Source of the DNA: Cladocopium goreaui
Taxonomy: Eukaryota > Sar > Dinophyceae > Suessiales > Symbiodiniaceae
NCBI GenBank assembly: GCA_947184155.2
Contig: CAMXCT020000391.1
Span: forward strand, 204,001 to 268,000
DNA: 64,000 bases
Reading direction: 5' to 3'
Positions 23,466-35,417 of this stretch are shown one piece after another. Every line of letters begins with the position of its first letter. Position 1 is the stretch's first letter. A program made the position numbers and the translations under genes. The notes beneath the pieces were generated by a model that was not told where the DNA came from, did not search any database, and saw only the letters and a list, made by a program, of their open reading frames with translations.

Positions 23466-24363
23466 TGTGGATTGGATCCATATCTCCCGCTTTGTGAAAT
23501 TTACCATCAGTTTTCCTGCTGACGTCGCATCCCACCCGCTGTCCAGGCACTCTCCATGGTGGAGGGTTTGGAACCCAGAATTGCCTGGAAAGATCGAGGT
23601 TGTCAAAAAAATGCGGGAGACCCAACAAAGGCAAAACTCAGTGTTAATGAATAGTTTGGCCATGTTTGGCTGGAAAAATGAAATGAACAGACAATTGAGT
23701 TTGGTCTTAATCACAGTACGTTGTTGTTCATGGAAAATAATGCCTTGAACCGTTGGATTTGTTCTTTTGAGACAGCTCCAAATCACGGTTGAACCGTTTT
23801 GCCAAGATAATGATTGAGGTTTGACATGGTTTGACTACGGAAGAAAATGATGAATCATTGAGTCATTGAGGTTGATTCATTGTGAAACTACCATCGTCCC
23901 ATCCGCCTATGGTCGCCCAATATAACCATGACACCCCCAGAGAAAACCCATGGTTTCGTAGGATAAAACCACTATTTGATATTTGGGGCCATTGCTCATG
24001 TGGGTGCTCCCATATACTGGGAGGATGGGATTACATATGACCATAGATGGTTACTATATGTTACTATATCCCTACTAAATCCCATATAGTAACCCACTAA
24101 ATCCCCATAGAAATCACCATGTGTTGGGTGGCATGGGATGACAGGGCTACTGGATGGTCATCAATCCATTTTTGCAGATTTGCGATGTTGCGATTTGCGA
24201 TGGTGATTTACCATGGGTAATGGTAATGTAAGATGAAAAGGAGATACTGTTGGAATATGGAGATATTGTGGGAACATATGGAAATATTGTGGGAATACAT
24301 TTTTTTCAGTTCTACTACTGAGAGTACCCTGTCAAACCCATATACAGTAATTCTGGATATTTC
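23466..24363. other. No supported gene
   Basis: Contains short repeats such as GGAATATGGAGATATTGTGG near 24250 and no convincing exon. Confidence 0.45.
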
Positions 24364-24465
24364 TGGATAAACTATAACGACCTCACCGCGACGTCACTGG
24401 AATGATGGTTAGTAAGGATAACTATTCCAATATATCATTGTTTCAGGTTCATCATAATTTACCCA
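24364..24465. repeat. Family L element, divergent
   Basis: TGGATAAACTATAACGACC at left and ATAATTTACCCA at right are inverted ends. It is the most diverged of three copies. Confidence 0.65.
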
Positions 24466-24579
24466 GCTCCCATGCTATCACCATGTTTAGATCATTTTGC
24501 CAGAGTTGGATAGAAATGTGTTATATCTATATAAATCATCCCAAGTTTTTTGTTAAATATTACAAAAGTGGTTTCACCT

Positions 24580-24631
24580 ATGTTTACCTATTGTTTACCT
24601 ATTGTTTACCTATTGTTTACCTATTGTTTAC
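24580..24631. repeat. 11-bp tandem repeat, CTATTGTTTAC
   Basis: Nearly five perfect head-to-tail copies. Confidence 0.93.
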
Positions 24632-25271
24632 ACGAGATTCACAACAACGGCCACGCCGCAAGTCGCAAGTCGTTGTGATTTCGCCTTGGTGAATCGCCGA
24701 TCCGTGCGATGAGTCGTTGAGGCTTGGAATCCACCAGGCCAAGTCTCATCGACTTGCAAGTGGCCTCCTTAAAGCCGACATCTGGAGCAAAATGATGTCT
24801 GGTTGTGGTGGCTGAAAGGGCAAAAGCGATGGATTTTTCAGATCTAGAGCTGTTGCATGAGACGGGATTGAATTAATCATGGGTTTGTCTCAAAATGGTG
24901 AATTCCCAACAAAAATAATGGTTGATCATCAGTGTTCATCATTCAAATGATTCAAATGGTAGGCCCTAATTTTGGAGAAACCCAGATGTTGAGTTTCAGC
25001 ATGCTTTCAGGCATGTCCATCTTGGTCCAAGGCAGCCTTAAAAGCCTGCAATGAAAGCTCTGAGTGGGTTGGGTACCCAAGTCTTGTGGAACCGGGGGGA
25101 CTGGTTGGGCAGAGGACTCGGGATATGGAAATATGGTGTTAGGCACCAATCATTGGGCTTTCATAGGGGGTACGGGGCACACCAGAACCATCGATAGTAA
25201 TATGATGGTAAGGGATGGTAAGGGTATGGGATTTGTTCCATAAATTATTGGCCCATTCATAAGAGATGATA
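24632..25271. other. No supported gene
   Basis: Moderately GC-rich patches at 24650-24780 and 25000-25100 have open frames but no splice-consistent reading I trust. Confidence 0.4.
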
Positions 25272-25400
25272 TGTCTATATATATAATTATATATATATCA
25301 TTATATATACATATTATATCATATCAGTTATATCATATAATATCATATATATATATATATATCAATTATATCATATATATATATATAATATGATATATGT
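25272..25400. repeat. AT microsatellite
   Basis: Interrupted (TA)n/(ATATC)n tract of about 130 bp. Confidence 0.9.
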
Positions 25401-25487
25401 GTCACATATGTTCACATATGTAGGCTCTGAGGGGCGACACCAACTCTCAAGACTTCCTATTTTTGTCTTCCAACCCGTCCACTTCAG

Positions 25488-25540
25488 GACATGGCGCTGC
25501 AAATTTCGCAGCGCCTGGCAGTGATGGTGCCAGCCTTGTG
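25488..25540 (+). CDS. Candidate exon, unknown protein
   Basis: A strong polypyrimidine tract and CTTCAG acceptor precede DMALQISQRLAVMVPAL, which ends at TGA 25538-25540. The amphipathic sense is protein-like. It would be a last exon if the stop is used. No domain is recognised. Confidence 0.35.
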
Positions 25541-25786
25541 AATTCAATGGATTTCTGATGGGAAAGTTTGCAGGAGAACCCCAGGTTTTTTGGTGGGAAC
25601 ATCTATGGTTTCCGGTTTCGATGTTCCCCAAAAAAAATCACCAATCCATTGACTGATTATGGTTTATGACGGTTTAATTAAGGGAAAATTAAGGGAAAAT
25701 CGAAATCGGAAAATGGATTGGTTGATGTTCATGGCAGACTCAATCCCTTCCTGCGATCCGAATTGTCCATGCCCCGAAAGAAAGGC
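25541..25786. other. No supported gene
   Basis: Nothing recognised. Confidence 0.5.
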
Positions 25787-25918
25787 ACAAGGTGGTGCCT
25801 CCACCAGTTATAAATGGGTTTCTGTATAATCCCATTAACTAGTTCGATATATCACCAACAAAAACCATAGTTATTGGACTTATAAACCAACTTGGCTAAC
25901 TAACTGGGGCACCACCCT
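25787..25918. repeat. Family C' element
   Basis: AAGGTGGTGCCTCC and TGGGGCACCACCCT are inverted ends; CCCATTAACTAGTTCGATAT and TTATAAACCAACTTGGC lie inside. Confidence 0.85.
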
Positions 25919-26880
25919 ACATCCCCCAAAACTCGGAGTCAAACCCTGCGGGCTTGAGGTCAAAGGGCTCCTGTGACTCCGTGTGACCCAAAAAAGTTGC
26001 GTTACCAGCGACGAAAAGGGCGAAACTCGGGTGTTGAAAAGGGGAAAATTGGAGCAACTCAACACTGAGGTCACCATAGAAATCAATAGAAATCATAGAA
26101 ATTAATGCTAATTTCTGTGGAATCCCCAAAAAAGGTACATTATAGAACACGTTTCAGGTCTTTGCGATTTCAAAACTGTTGTTTGCTCAAAACAATCATA
26201 TCAGACTCCAAAGAGCTATATTGACAGACCCGGAAATCCACCTATCGTTTTGATAAATGTCTTGAAGTGCGTTTGTAGCATCCACTATCCAATCGAGTGT
26301 AGGAACACTTTAATCTTCACCCAAGCTGCATTTGTCACAGTCATCCATCCCATTATATATGGGGTTGCCTAGCGATACCAGTATGTACCAATCATGCCTG
26401 GATTCCCCACTGCCAGCATCTCCGATTGGTTTTGCTTGGAGATTCTTGGATTCTTGGATTCTTGGATTCCTCTGATCACCGTAGCGCAATGTTGCTGTGG
26501 GGTTTGTTCAAAATAAGGGGTGTATAGAAGGAAAATGGTCACTCTTAGGGAAAAACACATAGGTCTAAAAACGGTGGATATTCCCAATAAAAGAGCAATT
26601 TTTAATAGGGAAAATATGACTGATAAACCATAAATTTGGGGGACGTTATTTTCAGACAGCCAATCACAGACCCCCGAGTCTAGTGGTCACAAAAAATTGC
26701 TGATGGAACCTTGAATGGCGAGGCTTGGATATAGTAGCAATACGATTATTTACGTTGTAATTTTATTGATTTATTCTGGATCCACGAGCAACCAACATCA
26801 AATATGAGTATTTGATATTATTTATACTCATAATTGATCCACACCATTCCACAACTAACATTTATAGTCATTATACTCAT
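25919..26880. other. No supported gene; ATTCTTGG run
   Basis: A short GATTCTTG repeat lies at 26442-26470. No exon with splice support. Confidence 0.45.
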
Positions 26881-27005
26881 GGTTACTTACACATATTTAT
26901 AGTTATATTATATATATATAGTTGTTATATATATAGTTATAGTTATAGTTATATGTATATATAGTTATATATATAGTTATATATAGTTATGTATATATAG
27001 TTATT
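26881..27005. repeat. TATAGT microsatellite
   Basis: Repeats of ATATAGTTAT over about 120 bp. Confidence 0.9.
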
Positions 27006-27028
27006 CTGCTTCATGTCATATCTCGGAG

Positions 27029-27130
27029 GTTCTGATGCTTCCGCATTGCTTCTCTGTGAGCCAAAGCCGCGACGGCTCAAACCACCTCCGGCCCTGCTTC
27101 GCTTCCCCCGGGTGGATGCGATCAGATCAG
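27029..27130 (+). CDS. Candidate exon, unknown protein
   Basis: CTCGGAG|GTT acceptor, 102 nt, then CAG|GCTGAG (GC donor). Exactly 34 codons in phase 0-0, reading VLMLPHCFSVSQSRDG and then HLRPCFASPGWMRSDQ. The patch is strongly CpG-rich against an AT microsatellite on its left. Phase symmetry and splice sites match the firm exons downstream. It could belong to the 5' part of the channel gene, but there is no domain match. Confidence 0.4.
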
Positions 27131-27171
27131 GCTGAGCGCGTGGGATCGGAGCGACTAGCCGGGGGAGTGCA

Positions 27172-27293
27172 TCACTCTGGTTATGACTAACAGTTCGCCA
27201 TGGTTAAGCCATGGCCCATAGAAATAGATGGTTTACCTAGCTATAAAAATGGGTGGATTTTCTATGGCGAAGTGTTAATTCACCAGAGAGTAC
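27172..27293. repeat. Family A element, GGTTATG subtype
   Basis: ATCACTCTGGTTATGAC to TTAATTCACCAGAGAGTA, with GTTCGCCATGG in the left arm and GCGAAGTGTTAA in the right. Confidence 0.8.
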
Positions 27294-28375
27294 ATACATC
27301 ATCATACATGATATACTGCATATATGCAGTATAAAGCGGACAATACCTACAATGATGCATACAAGTATATAAAACTATGATATGTATATATTAATTATGT
27401 AAGTATATATATATATATATAACTAATAGGTATATAGCATTGCAGGGCATGTGTTTGAAGTTTGTGAAAAGTGAATTGGTCCAAGCGTCATCTCCACTGA
27501 ACTTTGATCCCAGGCGTAGCTTGTCGTGCTGATGCAGGGGCCATTCCCTCAGATGGCAGCTATCCCATACCACGAGTTGGGAAAGGGATATCTTTGAGAA
27601 ATGATGAATTGGGATCTATAGCAGTACTATAGCAACATCATAGCAATATCACTCCCATTGATCATCCGATTTTATCATCATTCCCATCCCTTTTGTGTTA
27701 TCTTGGGATATCTTGGGAATGATGATATATAACTTGTGATGATCGATTCATTGGGGTAAGATAAACTTCACACGTTTTTTTTGGGGGGAGGGATGATAAA
27801 ACCATGGCATTTTGCCAGGATCTTCCCACTCATCCATTGGGGACGTATCATACCTGTTGATAGCCAGTAAACAAAGATGAGCTGCTAAACCACTGTTGGC
27901 TGCTAGGGATTATACTACCATATAATTACATCACATACTACCCCCAAGAAAGATTGGAAAATTAGGCAAACATCACAATCCATTGTGGAAAAACCTGTTA
28001 ACAGGCCAGTATAATAAAGGGACGCCGTTATCGACGTTGCGGTTTTGAACACTGCTACAAGCAGGGAAATCCCCTATAAATCGCTGTTTATAGCTGAGAA
28101 AATCAGCTTTTTTAATGGGGAGGATGTCCCAGCAAGCAATGTTTGATTACTGGAGCGCAAGGGTATTTACATGTACTGATCGTGATGGTTTTACTTTCCT
28201 CTTAAAGCGCAGGATTCAAATCTAATTGGGCGATATGCTCTTTCTGTGAAACTGTTAAACAAAACAATTGACAAGACTCCGTTGCTATTAACAAAAGATA
28301 GAATAATGATTTACATATCACCAATTTGTTTTTTTTGTGTCAATCCTATAATCCTACTATTGGTTTTCAGACATG
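27294..28375. other. No supported gene; AT tract
   Basis: An AT microsatellite at 27376-27425 is the only clear feature. Confidence 0.5.
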
Positions 28376-28520
28376 GTAGAACATGAAGCAGAAAATCATA
28401 CAGTGCATATCCTCACTGAGATTGGGCCGCTTCGCGCAACATACGGAATCGGAAGGGTCACCAGGACCCCCATCGTTTGGGGCACCAAGACCCGGCCCGG
28501 CGGACCTTGTGTTCACAGCA
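28376..28520. other. GC-rich patch, possible exon on either strand
   Basis: The plus strand reads MVEHEAENHTVHILTEIGPL from an ATG at 28373. The minus strand also stays open. Sharp CpG rise at 28425-28510 suggests coding, but donor and acceptor are unclear and no domain is recognised. Confidence 0.3.
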
Positions 28521-28675
28521 AAATAGCTGGATTTTTCTCGAGGTTTGTTAAAGAAAAAAAACATTTTTTGGATGGTAAAATCATGTAAAATCCTTCCATT
28601 ATAAATCCATGTATTTCATTTTAAGGCAGGCTTTCAATTACAAGGCCCTCTTCTGTGAATTATAACTTGGTTTCT

Positions 28676-28757
28676 GAGACCTAGTTATATATGTTATATC
28701 CCCCACAAAGCACTGTCAACCAAGTTACAAGGCAACTTGGCTATCTAGGGGGTCTCA
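28676..28757. repeat. Family C relative, short
   Basis: GAGACCTAGTTATA and TATCTAGGGGGTCTC are inverted ends, with AACCAAGTTACAAGGCAACTT inside. Confidence 0.6.
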
Positions 28758-29843
28758 GCTTGAAGTGTTGTTTTCTAGGTGTTGAATGGTTTTGACCCAT
28801 TCCCAGCTGCGTTTTTTTTGTTTCTGGGATGGAATTGAACTAGCAACAATTGGGAACTCCAAGAAAATAATGGGATAATGCTGCGTTATCGTCGCTAAAA
28901 TTTCGGATAGAAGCAACAAACATCATTGCAACAAATTGGGTTGAAACCCATCAAAAAGGTATGTCGCCAATGAACACCGGGCTCCAGAATGGGATTTGAT
29001 CTGCAAAAACTGGGGCGGTGCCAGAAATCTGTAGAAAGACCTCCGAGTTTGATGCAGCTGAAAGTGATTCTAGTTTTGACTTTGGCATGCTGAAGCTTTG
29101 ATAGATCTGTAGCAAATCAGCAACCCGAAGCCTCCGACAATCAGACATGGCTAGCTGGGGCTAGATGGAAAATCCACCATTTAGAGATCATTTCCCCATG
29201 AAAAACTCCATATGGAGATGTCCCATTGGCATGTTTGATTGTTGGAAGGTAAGTTGAAGCTTGATGAATCTTGATGAGGTCCGGTGTGGCGTTGATCGAA
29301 AACACCATGTACCAACCCATCCCAACGAGCGAATATTTCGATGGGATGGCCTATGAAGAGCCTCTCGGCTGGAAGGTTTGAGTGGATTGCTTCGGCCAAC
29401 AGTCACGGTTAACGGTGTCCAAGAGATTCTGTCACAAAGGGCCATTGTATTGACTGCAGGTCGACATTCTATATAATTACATGCATGTAAATATCCAAAA
29501 ATCCTTGTCGAAGTCGGCGTACTTGAGTTGCATAGCTGATCAACTGATTTGCTACTTGAAGTGGGCCATGCAACTGATTTTCAGAGCTGAACTAATTAGG
29601 GTTACACAAATTGATTAATAGGATGTTAATTTCGCAAGAGTGTCCTTTATAGTTACTTTCGAACATGTCCAGACAAGTTCTTTTTCAAGACCCCAAACAT
29701 GCAGGTTCATTGGCAGAAAAGCTATATCTACATCCCATCGCCATCTATAATTAGCGCCACCATCCCATCCCATCTTTCATCGCCATCCATCGTCAGCATC
29801 GCCATCCATCAGTCAAAAAACATCCAAGGCCGCGCTGCTTAAG
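28758..29843. other. No supported gene upstream of the S1 exon
   Basis: A GGTTTTGACCCATTCCC word at 28788 is one end of family E. Both strands at 29180-29450 hold open frames of 70-85 codons without a family likeness. (CATCGCCATC) words occur at 29730-29810. Confidence 0.45.
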
Positions 29844-29974
29844 CACTCGCGGCAGCATCTTCAACTTCATCGTGGGTCTGGTGGTTTGTGCCAACGCTAT
29901 CCTCATGGGCATCGAAGCCGATTTGGGACTCCTGGGACCTGCTGGACCCACCTGGACAGGCGCGGTCGCGCGCG
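29844..29974 (+). CDS. Channel exon: S1 transmembrane segment
   Basis: Reads SIFNFIVGLVVCANAILMG followed by IEAD. This is the conserved end of S1 in protist voltage-gated channels, where an Asn-Ala pair and MGxE/D sit at the outer end of the helix. The acceptor is CTTAAG (start 29844) or GGCAG (start 29856); both give the same frame. The donor is uncertain: GC after 29959, or GT after 29964 or 29974. A Gly/Pro-rich stretch follows S1. The first methionine of the gene is not identified. Confidence 0.75.
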
Positions 29975-31411
29975 GTGGCCGCGGCAAGTTCTTGGGCGCT
30001 CGTTGGTTGCTGGTTGTTTGTTGTGGAGGATGTTCTGTTGGGAGTTTTCTGTTGGATTACACTGCAGTAGATTAAGATAGATATTAAAAGATGACATGAA
30101 AAGATTACACTCCTAGTCAGTGAAGACAGAGATTTGAAGAACAGCAGAAATGTAGATTATCAGAAGGGCTAGCAAAAATGTCTCCCATGTTTTTTGACTC
30201 TGAACTCTACTTCTTTCAACTTGACCTTTAAAAAAAACTTTAGACATGTGTAGAACATTAATGATTTACATACCACCCCAACCTCAAACTTAGACTTAAA
30301 CACTCCGTGCATCTCAAAGCGACGCGTATCTGTGTGCAGTGTAGGTTTGTAGAGTCTCCGATCTTGATTGATTTTGAGTTTCTGGGTGTGTGGAGTCTTT
30401 GAGATTTTGATTTTGAGTTTTTGGATGCGTGTAGAGTCCCTGAGAATTTGAAGATTATGAATTTCTGGAGTGTCTGAAATCTTGATTTTGAACTTCAAGC
30501 ACCGCATTGTGCTAATCCTGTTGCAAAAGCCCTCATGTAGACAAATTTTGGGGGGCAGGGCGCAACATTTTATCCCTTCATCTGAGGTTGTGTATTTTGA
30601 GGGCGGGAAGAATATGGATTTCCATACCTTTATTGATTTACTGGATGGGCAGAAGAAAATCAAATCATTTTTGTTCAAGCAAAGTCATAGAAGATTAGAC
30701 GTACATGTGAATGAGTAGTGTTCTTATTCGTTACGGGTACAACATAGTAGTACAACCCTGAATTGCCATGTTAACATACGGAACATGTTTGCTTAAGTCG
30801 TGGGATGGAATGAAATACATTGAAATACCATGTGTTCGGACAAATCCAAATCAAATTGTAATAAGTTGTGACGGATTTGGAAGGAAAGTCATGGACATAA
30901 GTGTGAATGATGCGACTGAACGCTACCTTTTTTTTGACCCTATGTCAGCCTAATGTTGACACTGTGCTTTTTATAATGGCGCCTTTTTTGGGATTCGTTG
31001 TTTAAAAAACAAATCGATCAATGCAGACAAAATCAAGGAATGAGAAAAAAAGAAACAAACGCAAGACAAAGGGACACAAAAAGACAAAAAAAAACGGAAA
31101 GCAACAAATGAAAAAAAAGAAACACGTTAAACAAAATCGGTTGGCGTACTTTATTATGGGTGTTGGTTATTTATCTGAACCGGGATTTGGTGTACTTTAT
31201 TTTGGAGGGTTTTTTTTAAATCCTATTCTTGGCATTGACGAATAGCTTCGCGGAACATGACAAGGGGAAATACCGGTATAAATAATGCTTTATATAAAAG
31301 TTGTAATACGAAAATATCAGGTATCATATCAATGGTGGATTTTCCAGCTTGCCAATTTTGTTTACCGGATGGTACATACATATGACCTGCGCGGGCGCGG
31401 CAGGCTTGCAG
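29975..31411. other. Intron: degenerate repeats and polypurine tract
   Basis: At 30350-30500 a unit with GATTTTGAGTTTYTGG and TGTAGAGTC recurs two to three times. It underlies a 169-codon minus-strand frame that I take as accidental. 31018-31125 is an almost pure polypurine (A/G) tract with a lysine-rich plus frame. Confidence 0.6.
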
Positions 31412-31451
31412 GCTGACCTACGGAGCGTTCACGCACCCGGCGTGGGACATG
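31412..31451 (+). CDS. Candidate channel exon, S1-S2 region
   Basis: GCTTGCAG acceptor, 40 nt reading LTYGAFTHPAWDM after one split-codon base, then ATG|GTCGGG donor. It is a sharp CpG-rich island lying between the S1 and S2 exons. It would be an extracellular loop piece. The phase does not match the S2 exon directly, so it is only a candidate. Confidence 0.35.
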
Positions 31452-31506
31452 GTCGGGATCCGCGGCCTGTTTCCTAAAAGTCATGGAGCTAGGCAAAAAC
31501 GGTTTT

Positions 31507-31645
31507 ACATGACTATGGATTCCCAAAATAGATGGATTTTCCATTTTATTTTCATGGAAAATCCTATTCTAAAATGGAAGATCCAATGGATCCATCTATA
31601 AATGGATCATTTGGGGGTACCCCCATTTATGGAAACCTCCATATA
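31507..31645. repeat. Family F element, one end intact
   Basis: The right end has GGGGGTACCCCCATTTATGG and AAACCTCCAT; the middle has GATGGATTTTCCAT. The left end is diverged. Confidence 0.6.
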
Positions 31646-32224
31646 GGAACCTGTTCTATCCTTTTCTTTCTTGTCCCTGAATTTGGGGAATTTGAAGGAA
31701 ACCACTCCTGTAGACTTGGTGGTAAAAGCCATGATTTTCCTGCCAACCTTCACTCAAATTAATGTGTTCTATTAGTTGATGTTGATCTAAATCCAACATT
31801 ACCGATGGACCCACAAAAATGGTCATGTGCAGCATTGGAACATTCATTTTTTGGGGTTCAAGAATTGTTCTTGACCATACCCTCATGAAGGGTAGGATTG
31901 ACCCTCCAAGTGTTGGGCTATGCCGATAGTTGGTGAAGCAATGTTCCGGTGAAGTAACAGTTCCGCCGTGTTCTCCCATTCTCCCAACTCGGCAAGCGAG
32001 CTAAGATCAGCCAAACCTTGCGCTTTTGGTTAGCCTTTTTGTCAAATAACACTTAGGGTGCCGACTGTGGTGTCAGGTTTGCCCCTTCCCTCATGATGTT
32101 CTTTGGTTTTGCTATCACTACAGATAAATCCATCAGAAACCCCAGGGTTCGCCGAGTTGCAACTTACCTATGATATCCTATGAAAATGAACCAGCAATCC
32201 ACATTGGGTTGGTTAAATCCCCAT
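31646..32224. other. Intron, nothing recognised
   Basis: A minus-strand frame of 107 codons at 31656-31979 has no family likeness. No exon signature. Confidence 0.45.
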
Positions 32225-32328
32225 CTGGTTGGTGGTTTAGAAGATTTTCTATTTTTCCATAGATTGGGACTAATCATCCCAAGTGACGAACTCATATTTT
32301 TCAGAGGGGTAGGTATACCACCAACCAG
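32225..32328. repeat. Family B element
   Basis: CTGGTTGGTGGTTTAG to TACCACCAACCAG with GACGAACTCATATTTTTCAG core. Confidence 0.93.
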
Positions 32329-32968
32329 CCATTGTTGATGGCTATATAGATGTCCCAGTGTTTTTGATTAAAACTGATATCTTTGGCGCTCCACCCATGC
32401 CAAGCATCCACTCCAATGAGAGGGTACTCCGCTGCTTCGTTGGTATCCAGTCATTCTTCGGGTTAACCTGTGGATTTCGAATTACACATCTATGGATATT
32501 GTGTTTCAGAACTACTATCCCATATTAATAGATATTATATGATATTATGGATATTACTTTTCAGAACTACTTTCCCATATTTAACATTAATATTAACCAG
32601 GGTTACAACCTTCAGTTATGGCCATTTATCAATTATAACTAGTTATAAATGGGATTATATATTCTATAAATGGGGTTATAAGTACTTATAACTGGTAAAG
32701 GGCCATAACTGTTGAAACTTCGGTTGGAACCTCCATGGAACCAACGTTGGGCAACGGCCACAACGGCCGATTTTTTTCCCTCGCCAGGCATCGAGTCCGA
32801 AATCAAAAGTGGCATCACCGGAGATCAGAGCCTCAAGGAGCGCCGAAATCAGTCGGATATTCATGGTATAATATGGTATATAAGATATATGGTATATATA
32901 TTCATGAAATAATCTTGTATATGTATATCCTACCATATGATATCAAGGATATATACTATATCATTATA
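32329..32968. other. Intron with AT-rich direct repeats
   Basis: TATGGATATTRTGTTTCAG and ACTACTATCCCATATTAA words occur twice at 32500-32590. GGTATATAAGATATATGG words start near 32870 and continue past the next element. Confidence 0.55.
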
Positions 32969-33068
32969 ATATGGTAATTTAACATAGCTATTGAAAATCA
33001 CCATTTATAGTGAATTTTCCCATGAAAAATGGTGATTTTCCATAGTTATGTTAAATTACCAGAGGGTA
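32969..33068. repeat. Family A element
   Basis: Left TATGGTAATTTAACATAG (the TACCCTC part is lost), right GTTAAATTACCAGAGGGTA. TATAATATGG flanks both sides. Confidence 0.85.
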
Positions 33069-33298
33069 TAATATGGTAAACATATATGGTATATAATATG
33101 GTATATAATATGGTACCCATAGGATCCATGGTGCTGGTATATGCTAACATGACTGGGGTATATGAATGGTAAATGTTACCATATATAGCATACATGGATC
33201 CTATGGGGTATATAATATGGTAAAAATATATGGTATATAAGATGGTATAATATGGTATAAGATGGTAGAAGTATGATTCACACATATATATATATATA
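33069..33298. repeat. ATATGGTA satellite with a 14-bp inverted pair
   Basis: Many GGTATATAATATGGTA words. CCATAGGATCCATG at 33117 and CATGGATCCTATGG at 33193 form inverted arms about 60 bp apart. Confidence 0.75.
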
Positions 33299-33443
33299 TA
33301 CAATGTGAGGCCCCCGTTCGATAGCAAAGTTGGTTTAGATTCGCCCCAGTAACTAGTTCGTTATTTGCGTACCATAAACCAGTTCGTGAAATGGGAGTTA
33401 TGTGCACCAACTGAACGCTATCGAACGGGGGCCTCACATTGTA
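33299..33443. repeat. Family C element, CG-word variant
   Basis: TACAATGTGAGGCCCCCGTT to AACGGGGGCCTCACATTGTA; the two ends are perfectly inverted. Inner words AACTAGTTCGTTATTTGCG, CAGTTCGTGAAAT and ATGTGCACC replace the TATA-type words of the 37.2 kb copy. Confidence 0.93.
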
Positions 33444-34529
33444 GTAAATTCATAAAATTGCCATTTTAAGGGGGAACATGATGAACCAGTGGTTTTTCGT
33501 TGTCTTTTTTTTCCGTATATTAGAGAGAAACTCAGATGTTTCTCATGTGATTCCTGAAGTGGTGAAGATCTGCGGGGACTTCTATGATTTGGGGCCCAAA
33601 AACCAATGGGTCGTAGCTTTCTGGTTTGGATTCTCACCAACCCAATGGTGCGACGAGCTGTGTTCGCTGGTTTCTGTGGGCTGTTGTCCCAAGATGCCGA
33701 AAAGTGATGAAATCACTCTTCTAGTAGGATGTTAGTAGTGATTATCACTCTTTTGGGACAATATTTTACCTATAAATGATATTGACAAGACAGATGCAAC
33801 AGACTGATATACTTATACTTGTATATATATATATACATGATCTTAAATATTCAGGCGGTGGATGAAGGTGTCAACTGGAGCGAATGGTTGTGACACCATT
33901 GGGCTTGGCCATCCTGTGATGATCAGTTGGCCATTTAAGACTATAAATTTAAAAATAAGTTCGCAACCGCTTCCTGGAAGTTTTTGTTGACTATACTGAA
34001 GTAACGAAAAAATGGGAAATGCATGCCAAGCAGCATGATCGCAAATGTCCTGATTTGATTGCATCAAGAGCGACCAAATGTTGGGTACTAAATTTCTCAT
34101 CCACAGATTGGGTCTATCCTGTTGAATCATGGTCTGAAAGGCTCGAGCGGCCAAGCACTGCAACGTGAGGATAGCTTGCAAGAGAAGCTGAATGTCAGGA
34201 GCTTGAAGAATTCTTAGGAATGTCAAGGCCGAAGCCAGAATGATTGTGAATGATTGCCATGGAAAATATGTCATGAAAGTTGTCAGGAGCTTTGAATTCG
34301 TAGAAATGATATGGAATGATTGTGTTTGAACTCCAAAGATATTTCCACTGTGCTCACTGCTATGTTCGTCCATTGATGGTCAGTTTGCGCCATGTTTTGT
34401 CCCAGCCTCCTCCTTGACTGAGCAAAATAGCTACCTGGTACCCATTTTTTTGAAGGGACCAGTGGTGGATAATTTGGCTAGATTCTAGATTGTGAATACT
34501 TAGTATAAATATTGGTGTGTCGCGTGATA
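33444..34529. other. Intron with a 176-codon minus-strand frame
   Basis: The minus strand is open from 34373 to 33843 (MDEHSSEHSGNIFGVQTQSF at the start). It is long for this composition and free of repeats, but I recognise no domain and it lies inside the plus-strand channel gene. Confidence 0.4.
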
Positions 34530-34641
34530 TACCCTCTGGTAAGCTAACCTAACTATGGAAAATCACAACTTGAATGGGAAAATCCACTATTTCAATTTTC
34601 AATTGCCATTTTCAATAGCTACGTTAAATTACCAGAGGGTA
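34530..34641. repeat. Family A element, complete
   Basis: TACCCTCTGGTAAGCTAAC to AAATTACCAGAGGGTA, with a short internal duplication of ATTTCAATTTTCAATTG. Confidence 0.92.
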
Positions 34642-35285
34642 TGTATGGCTCAAAAGAGAATATGTTCGTTTCTGGTCATCGTTGGCTCATGCGCTTACCC
34701 TCCTACGAAGCCCATTGGTTCTAAATGTTGACGGAGCTGAAATCCTACCGTGCTGTGACTGGATAGGTTGATAGAAAATCCTTACAGAACTAGAGTTTGA
34801 CCATCCAATTACCTTTGGCTTTCAATAGGTTTCAATATGTTTGAATTCACAGAGTTGAGAATCAAGTTTCCAAGCATGGCACAATCAAACATCTAAAAAC
34901 CTCAAAACATCGAAAAGTGGACCCAGGCAACTCTTCACAAAGACGTGGCCATCAACGATGTCTTGGCGTTGCCCACAGGATCTGGACAATTAAGGCAGGT
35001 CAGCTATGGTCAGCTGAGGGGTGGGAAATGACCATGATCGCCCCATGAAATACCACAATGGTCCATGTTTCATAGTGAAAAAAATCACCATGTGTGTTCA
35101 TGAAATACCTCATCAATGGATATCAATGGACCTAATAGATTTACCGTGTATCTTCCTAATTCTTCTTGGTTTAGCAATATCCATCATTAATAGACATGTT
35201 TATGGTTGGGTTATTAGGAATCTCGGAATGTCCATGAAGCCATCCATGAAGCTACCCATGAAGCTATTGATCAACAAAGATCTAT
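34642..35285. other. Intron, nothing recognised
   Basis: Plain sequence with a few CATGAAGC words near 35230-35270. Confidence 0.45.
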
Positions 35286-35322
35286 CAGCTGCACTCAGCT
35301 GCACTCAGCTGCACTCAGCTGC
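35286..35322. repeat. 10-bp tandem repeat CAGCTGCACT, before the S2 exon
   Basis: About 3.7 copies, each offering a CAG that could act as a 3' splice site. The S2 exon starts 26 bp further on. Confidence 0.9.
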
Positions 35323-35347
35323 CAGCTTTCTGCAACAATGGGGCCAG

Positions 35348-35400
35348 GTTTGCAGCATACACCATTTGCGAGTACTTCTTTGTGGCCTTCTTCTTGCATG
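35348..35400 (+). CDS. Channel exon: S2 transmembrane segment
   Basis: GGGCCAG acceptor, one split-codon base, then FAAYTICEYFFVAFFLHG and a GC donor (CATG|GCACC). The IxEYFF pattern is typical of S2 (acidic residue after an aromatic-rich start). 53 nt, ends phase 1. A 10-bp tandem repeat lies on each side of this exon. Confidence 0.75.
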
Positions 35401-35417
35401 GCACCCCGGGACCCCGA

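Noticed and set aside
22716-23786. Long open frames (up to 356 codons) across the CAT/CAC array
   Set aside because: Triplet repeats that avoid stop codons keep all six frames open. The products are Asp/Gly, Met/Val or Ile/Thr strings with no domain, and no splice or start context favours one.
24990-25060. Minus-strand EF-hand-like reading (FKAALDQDG)
   Set aside because: Only nine residues before a stop and no matching donor; chance likeness.
30169-30678. 169-codon minus-strand gene rich in Lys-Ile-Lys
   Set aside because: The frame follows a degenerate tandem repeat (GATTTTGAGTTT units), which explains its length and composition.
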